From: Chrysochromulina tobinii
Taxonomy: Eukaryota; Haptophyta; Prymnesiales; Chrysochromulinaceae
Reading direction: 5' to 3'
NCBI GenBank assembly: GCA_001275005.1
Contig: JWZX01001116.1
Span: 1-11,999, forward strand
DNA: 11,999 nucleotides
Shown here: piece by piece, positions 1 through 4,900 of the stretch
Layout: each line of letters opens with the position of its first letter
Position numbering within the stretch: position 1 is the first letter of the stretch
The notes under the pieces: model-generated
What the model was told of the DNA's origin: nothing
Database searches by the model: none
Seen by the model: the letters and a program-made list of their open reading frames with translations, nothing else
Made by a program: the position numbers and the translations under genes

Positions 1-188
1 GCCCCCTCCCCCCCCCTGCCCCCCTCACAAAGCAGCCATTCGCCGCCGCCACAGCCCCCCCCCTCCCCTTGCGCCTCTCCATCTGCGCCGCGCTGCCCAC
101 GACGTTGTAATCCGTCGTTGTGCAACCTCGGCGTGCTCACGCGCCCTGAATCTCATGCGTTGTGCGTGCGTGTGCCTGTGTCATCCAG
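1..188 (+). other. probable intron or upstream sequence of the LRR-protein gene
   Basis: C-rich tracts at 1-70 are followed by mixed sequence that ends in a pyrimidine-containing stretch and an AG at 187-188. The reading frame of the following exon stays open back to about 118, but the residues encoded before 189 do not look like the rest of the protein, and the AG at 187-188 is a good acceptor. I therefore read this as intron whose donor lies outside the window. An in-frame start further left cannot be excluded. Confidence 0.4.
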
Positions 189-933
189 CTGGGGCAGCCT
201 GCTCCAAAAGGACGCCAACGGGCAGCGGACGGCGCCCGAGCAAGCCGCCTTTGGCACCGCGCTGAAGACCGTGAACACGTGGTACGCCCACCGGCTGACG
301 ACGACGGTGATCCTGAGCGAGCTGCCCCCGGGCTGGCCGCGTTCGGCCGAGGCCGCGCCCTTCTTCCCCGAGGGCTGGCTCCGAGGCAAGGGGTGGCCCT
401 CGTTTGAGCGCGCCGTGAGCGGCTTTATCAAGAGGGGGTCAGGCTCTTCCTTTCGTCGCATCGTCGACCCCGCGGTGCCGCGCTGGTTCTTCGGCGTGGT
501 CGGCGGGTACCGCGCGCCTCCGATGCACCCGCGCGAGTTTGCGGCCGACCTGTCGCGCAAGGTCTTCACCAAAGACGTCGACTGCAAGGTGGTGGCGCGG
601 CTGTACGCCGACGCGTTCTGCGCCGCGCTCGGCGAGGCGCGGGGGCTCCAGTTTTGCCAGCTCAAGTGGACGGACGCGGACGCGGAGGCGTTCACAAAGG
701 TGCTGCCGTTCCTGCTGCGCGTCGAGACGCTCAACTTGGACGGCAACTTTATCGGCACGCGCGGGTTCGCGGCGCTGGCGGCGGCGATCCGCGAGGGCGC
801 GGCGCCGGCGCTCAAGGAATTCTACTTTAATTCCAACTTAAGCGACGTCGATTCGACCGCGCTGAAGGAGGCGTGCAAGGCGCGCGGGATCTTGACGAGA
901 GCTCAGAGACCGATATGGTGTCTTGACAGCTAA
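189..933 (+). CDS. 3' exon of a leucine-rich-repeat (RNase-inhibitor-like) protein, 5' partial
   Basis: This is a terminal coding exon of about 248 codons ending in TAA at 931-933. The first half reads as a globular domain with aromatic motifs such as ELPPGWP and GKGWPSFERAVSGFIK. The second half has a FTKDVDCKVVARLY segment followed by an LRR-like helix/strand unit, ETLNLDGNFIGTRGFAALAA, and then a weaker one ending in ALKEACKARGI. The LNLxGNxIG pattern is the ribonuclease-inhibitor type of leucine-rich repeat. From memory, proteins with this combination are numerous in haptophyte and related algal genomes and have no known function; that is recollection, not a search. The start is set at the acceptor AG at 187-188, so the first codon is split and upstream exons are missing. 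The last ten or so residues look unlike a normal LRR end, and a donor just before the stop (GTGTCT at about 918) is conceivable, so the exact C-terminus is uncertain. Confidence 0.7.
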
Positions 934-975
934 GTGGCCTGATGAGTCCGCCACGTGGCCTGATGAGTCCGCCAC
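934..975 (+). repeat. two tandem 21-bp hairpin units just after the LRR stop codon
   Basis: Two identical 21-bp copies, 934-954 and 955-975, begin one base after the TAA. Each copy is a hairpin: GTGGC pairs with GCCAC around the 11-nt loop CTGATGAGTCC. The loop carries the same CTGATGAG word found on the sense side of the dehydrogenase introns, so the pair may be intron-like material or part of the 3' UTR. Confidence 0.7.
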
Positions 976-1189
976 GTCGAGAAGGCCGCGCTCTTGCGTG
1001 CATCTGCGTGCATGCGGGCCTGCATGGGTGATCTCGGGGCCTGGGTACGCATCGCCACCTCGAGATCACCCATCTGCCGCCTCGAGGTGCATGCTTGGGC
1101 GAGGCCGCGCGTCCGCTGGGTGGGACCTGAAACTGTGTGATTTGTGTTTGGTTTCATGATCTTTCGCAATCATCGCCGAAGGCGCACAC
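976..1189. other. non-coding stretch with a 13-bp perfect inverted repeat
   Basis: No convincing coding frame. It holds a 13-bp perfect inverted repeat (1024-1036 ATGGGTGATCTCG with 1061-1073, 24-nt loop) and an overlapping 8-bp inverted repeat (1057-1064 ACCTCGAG with 1081-1088 CTCGAGGT) that would compete with the first stem. It probably belongs to the 3' UTR or intergenic region of the LRR gene. Confidence 0.6.
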
Positions 1190-1249
1190 GTGACGCGAAC
1201 GAGCTCCGAGCGGTCGGGTCGGAGCTTCGGCTTGGATGCGGCTTTCGCG

Positions 1250-1712
1250 ATGCGTCGTCTCGCTGCGTGCCCAGGGGCGGCTGACACGGTAGAGCGCGCT
1301 CGACTCGCTGCACGGGCACGTCGCGCTACTGTCGTGGGACTTGACGATCAGGTACGGGACTCGCGCCGTGTCGCTGGCATGGCCAGCCACGACACCCTGC
1401 GCGTCGCACACGAGGAGGGCTCAGCGAAAAGAACAGGAGTTTCTCGAGCGCTCGAGGGCCGCTGCGCGCGCGTGGCGGGCATCTGCGCTCGCACGGCGGA
1501 GGGGCACACGGGCGGAGTACGAGAGACGGGTGCAGCTGCTGCTCACGGGTGTTACGCCTCTACGGCGCTCGCGAATCCGAGCTGCTGCAGCCGAAGCTGC
1601 TGCCAACAGCGGACCTATTGGTACTACTGGTATACATTTGGGGGAAGCGGGGCACCAGTCTGGCGCAGATGCTAGACTGGCGTTCTCTCTTCCCCCAAGC
1701 TCCGCCGATTAA
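1250..1712 (+). CDS. tentative two-exon small basic protein, unknown function
   Basis: Join of 1250-1351 and 1425-1712, giving about 129 residues. Exon 1 starts at an ATG at 1250 and ends GATCAG before GTACGG at 1352; the 73-nt intron ends GGCTCAG at 1424; exon 2 continues in phase and ends at TAA 1710-1712. The join produces an uninterrupted Arg/Ala-rich stretch with heptad-like spacing (for example RKEQEFLERSRAAARAWRAS and AEYERRVQLLL), which is why I propose it. The open frame continues upstream of 1250 to a GTG at 1190, so the gene could start earlier through another exon. I recognise no family. The C-terminal part overlaps a nested inverted repeat, which argues against strongly constrained protein there. 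Such Arg/Ala-rich frames also arise by chance in GC-rich DNA, so this is a low-confidence call. Confidence 0.3.
1638..1698. repeat. nested inverted repeat (long imperfect hairpin)
   Basis: Outer arms TTGGGGGAAG (1638-1647) and CTTCCCCCAA (1689-1698) are perfectly complementary over 10 bp. Inside them CCAGTCT (1655-1661) pairs with AGACTGG (1674-1680) around a 12-nt loop. As RNA this would make one rod with an internal loop. It overlaps the end of the tentative small CDS. Confidence 0.6.
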
Positions 1713-1992
1713 CGGCCTGTGTTAATACGGGTGTTGTGTTAGCACGGGCTGTGTCGGTCACACCTCCGTCCATAGCGATCGTGGCCCTCGTGCTTGGGGG
1801 TCCGGAGTGTGTGCGCGCGTTGTGTTGAACAGCAGCAGCAGGCTTCCGCGTGCGTCCGGTTACCGTACCGGTAGGCGAAAAAGTTACCGATGGACGGCGC
1901 GCGTGGGCGTGCGCGACGAAACCACGAAACCAACACGGCTGTTGAGATGGCCGTAACTCTCGCGGCGCACCACGTGAGGGGGCGCATAGCAA
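1713..1992. other. intergenic region between two convergent genes
   Basis: I see no gene here. Short ORFs on the minus strand lack any recognisable sequence. It should contain the 3' UTR of the dehydrogenase gene (reading leftwards from 1993) and perhaps that of the small ORF at 1250-1712. No clear polyadenylation signal could be identified. Confidence 0.5.
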
Positions 1993-4900
1993 TCAGCCTT
2001 TGAGTTTCTCATTCTCCGGATCGTAGAGGGGGCGGAGCGAGGCGCGCGCGGGGTAGCGCACTCCCGCCACGTCCACCTCCCATTGGCCCTCCCGAACCCA
2101 AGCGGCTGTGATCGGCTCGCCCACGCCCTCGATCATGGAGAGGCCCACAGCGCCGCCGAGGGAGTGGCCGTATGAGGCGATGCGCACGTCGCCCATGATC
2201 CTGCCGTTGCGAGGCGCCAATCAGAGTGAGACCAATCAGAGTGAGACCAATCAGATCCAATCAGATCCTGCCGTTGCGAGGCGCCAATCAGAGTGAGGAG
2301 CTAATCAGAGCCAATCAGATCCTGCCGTTGCGAGGCGCCAATCAGAGTGAGAGGCCAATCAGAGCCAATCAGATCCAATCAGATCCTGCCGTTGCGAGGC
2401 GCCAATCAGAGTGAGACCAATCAGATCCAATCAGATCCTGCCGTTGTGAGGCGCCAATCAGAGTGAGACCAATCAGAGAGAGACCAATCAGAGTGAGACC
2501 AATCAGAGCCAATCAGATCCTGCCGTTGCGAGGCGCCAATCAGAGTGAGACCAATCAGAGTGAGACCAATCAGATCCAATCAGATCCTGCCGTTGCGAGG
2601 CGCCAATCAGAGTGAGACCAATCAGAGCCAATCAGATCCTGCCGTTGCGAGGCGCCAATCAGAGTGAGACCATTCAGAGTGAGACCAATCAGATCCAATC
2701 AGATCCTGCCGTTGCGAGGCGCCAATCAGAGTGAGACCAATCAGAGGCCAATCAGATCCTGCCGTTGCGAGGCGCCAATCAGAGGCCAATCAGATCCAAT
2801 CAGATCCTGCCGTTGCGAGGCGCCAATCAGAGTGAGACCAATCAGAGTGAGACCAATCAGATCCAATCAGATCCTGCCGTTGCGAGGCGCCAATCAGAGT
2901 GAGACCAATCAGAGCCAATCAGATCCTGCCGTTGCGAGGCGCCAATCAGAGGCCAATCAGAGGCCACTCTGAGGCCAATCTGAGGCCAATCAGCACGCGC
3001 CTGCCGTTGCGATACACGATCTCGCCCTGGTACATGAGGGGCATCGGGTCCTCGAGCAACACCGAGACGAGTCGGCGTGATAAGCCCGCCGCACCTCGCC
3101 CCTTTTGGTCGAGCGTCGCCTCGCGCCCGACGAAACCCAACGGCTTGTCGTAGGCGGCTGTGAAGCCGAGGTGTGAAACCGAGGTGTGAAACCGAGGTGT
3201 GAAGCCGAGGCACACATCGCGAGCAGCGTGTCATCGGTCGCAATCAGACGCAATCAGTCGTGAGCAGCATGTCCTCAGTCGCAATCAGACGCAATCAGAG
3301 GCCATCAGCAGCACACACCAGTGAAGCCGAGGCCCACCTCGAGCAGCGTGTCGAGATTGTCCATATCGTGGCCGTAATCGCGGTAGCCCTGCTCGAGCAA
3401 TCAGTGGCAATCAGTGGCACTCAGCGGTAAGGAGAAATCATGATCGATTAGTAGCCATCAGTAGCCATCAGTAGCCATCAGGAGCCATCAGGAGCCATCA
3501 GGAGCCATCAGACGCAATGAGCACGTACTTTCTCGAGGCGGAGGGAGGCGAGGGCCTTGAGGCCGCAGTGCTCAAGACCATATTCCGGTTCCCGCCCCAC
3601 GCGTACGATCTCGTCGTACACGTGCACCTGCAATCAGGAGCAATCCAGAGCAATCAGCAGCAATCGTAGATCGCAATCAGGGTTTGCAATCAGTCAATCA
3701 GTCGCCAGTATTCGCTATCAGTGGCCATCAGTCGCCATCAGTCGCAACCAGTCGCCATCAGTCGCCATCAGTCGCCATCAGTCGCGTACCGCCATCTCGG
3801 TGGGTACGAAGAGCTCATAGCCGAGCTCGCCCACGTACGTGATGCGCGTCGCAATCAGGGAGGCGCAGCCGAGATCGATGCGTCGGGCGGCTCGGAAGGG
3901 GAAGGAGGCGTCGGAGATGTCGATGCTTGTGAGGCGAGCGAGCAGCGCACCTGATGAGGGATGTCATCAGAGAGGTCATCAGAGAGGCTATCAGAGGGGT
4001 CATCAGGGAGATCATCAGAGAGGTCATCAGAGGGGTCGTCAGAGAGGTCATCAGGGGCAATCACGTGACATCTCGGTGGGGCTCACGCGAGCGAGGCCCT
4101 GATGAGGGAAGTCATCAGGTGAACTCACGCGAGCGAGGCCCTGATGAGGGAAGTCATCAGGTGGACTCACGCGAGCGAGGCCCTGATGAGGGAAGTCATC
4201 AGGTGGACTCACGCGAGCGAGGCCCTTGCAGATTGATCTGCGCGTAGGCGCCTGTGATATCTGTCACACTGGCTGCTTGGTCCTCCCCGACGGCATCCTG
4301 GAGGAGGCGCTCAACATGGCGCTGCTGCGTGTCGGTCGCAACGACCATGAAGGCAGGGCTGTTGCGATGGCTGCCGAGGCTGCCTGGGGGCAGTTTGGTG
4401 ATCGTGAGGTCGGCCTCGAGAGTGCCAAAGGGGGAGAGCACCTGTGGGTGGGTGTGAAACAAGGGAAGGGGGGAGAGGGGTGAGGGAGGGTGTGAACGGG
4501 GGAGTGGAAGGGTGAGCGAGAGTGTGAATGGGGAGGGGGGGAATAGAAGGAATGGGTTCAGTGCCGTGCGGCGAGGGTACCTGCGTGTACGTGATGGTGC
4601 CTGCCTCGCCATCAATATCAGCGGTCACCAGCCGATTGAGTACAGCGCCCGCGTCACGCCCCTGCACAAGGAACTTGGCCATAAAGCTCATGTCGATGAG
4701 CCCCACCTGATGAGGGAGGCAATCAAGGATGTGGTCCACCTGATGAGGGAGGCAATCGAGGGGACAATCAGGGGGCCATCAAGGGGCAATTAAGTGGGCA
4801 ATCAAGGGGATCGTCAATTAGGCAATCAAGAGGCAATCAAGCTCAAGCTCGATGAATATCCCGAACAGCTCGATGCTCCTGATCAGGCAATCAGTGGCAA

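Noticed and set aside
934-980. Hammerhead ribozyme (CTGATGAG core)
   Set aside because: The core word is present, but no stem II of the GTCC/GGAC type and no GAAA box follow it. The same word elsewhere is simply the reverse complement of the conserved acceptor CTCATCAG.
2664-2972. Mobile element coding region within the large repeat array
   Set aside because: The ORFs in it are repeat translations only; no transposase, integrase or reverse transcriptase motif is visible anywhere in the window.
2994-2997. GT donor (GTGCTG) for intron 12 instead of the GC donor
   Set aside because: It leaves exon 12 in phase 0 while the only usable acceptor for exon 13 is in phase 2, so the frame would break; the GC donor gives a gapless match to the family pattern.
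2201-3000. CRISPR-like repeat array
   Set aside because: Units are directly abutting, of variable length, have no unique spacers, and lie in an intron of a eukaryotic gene.
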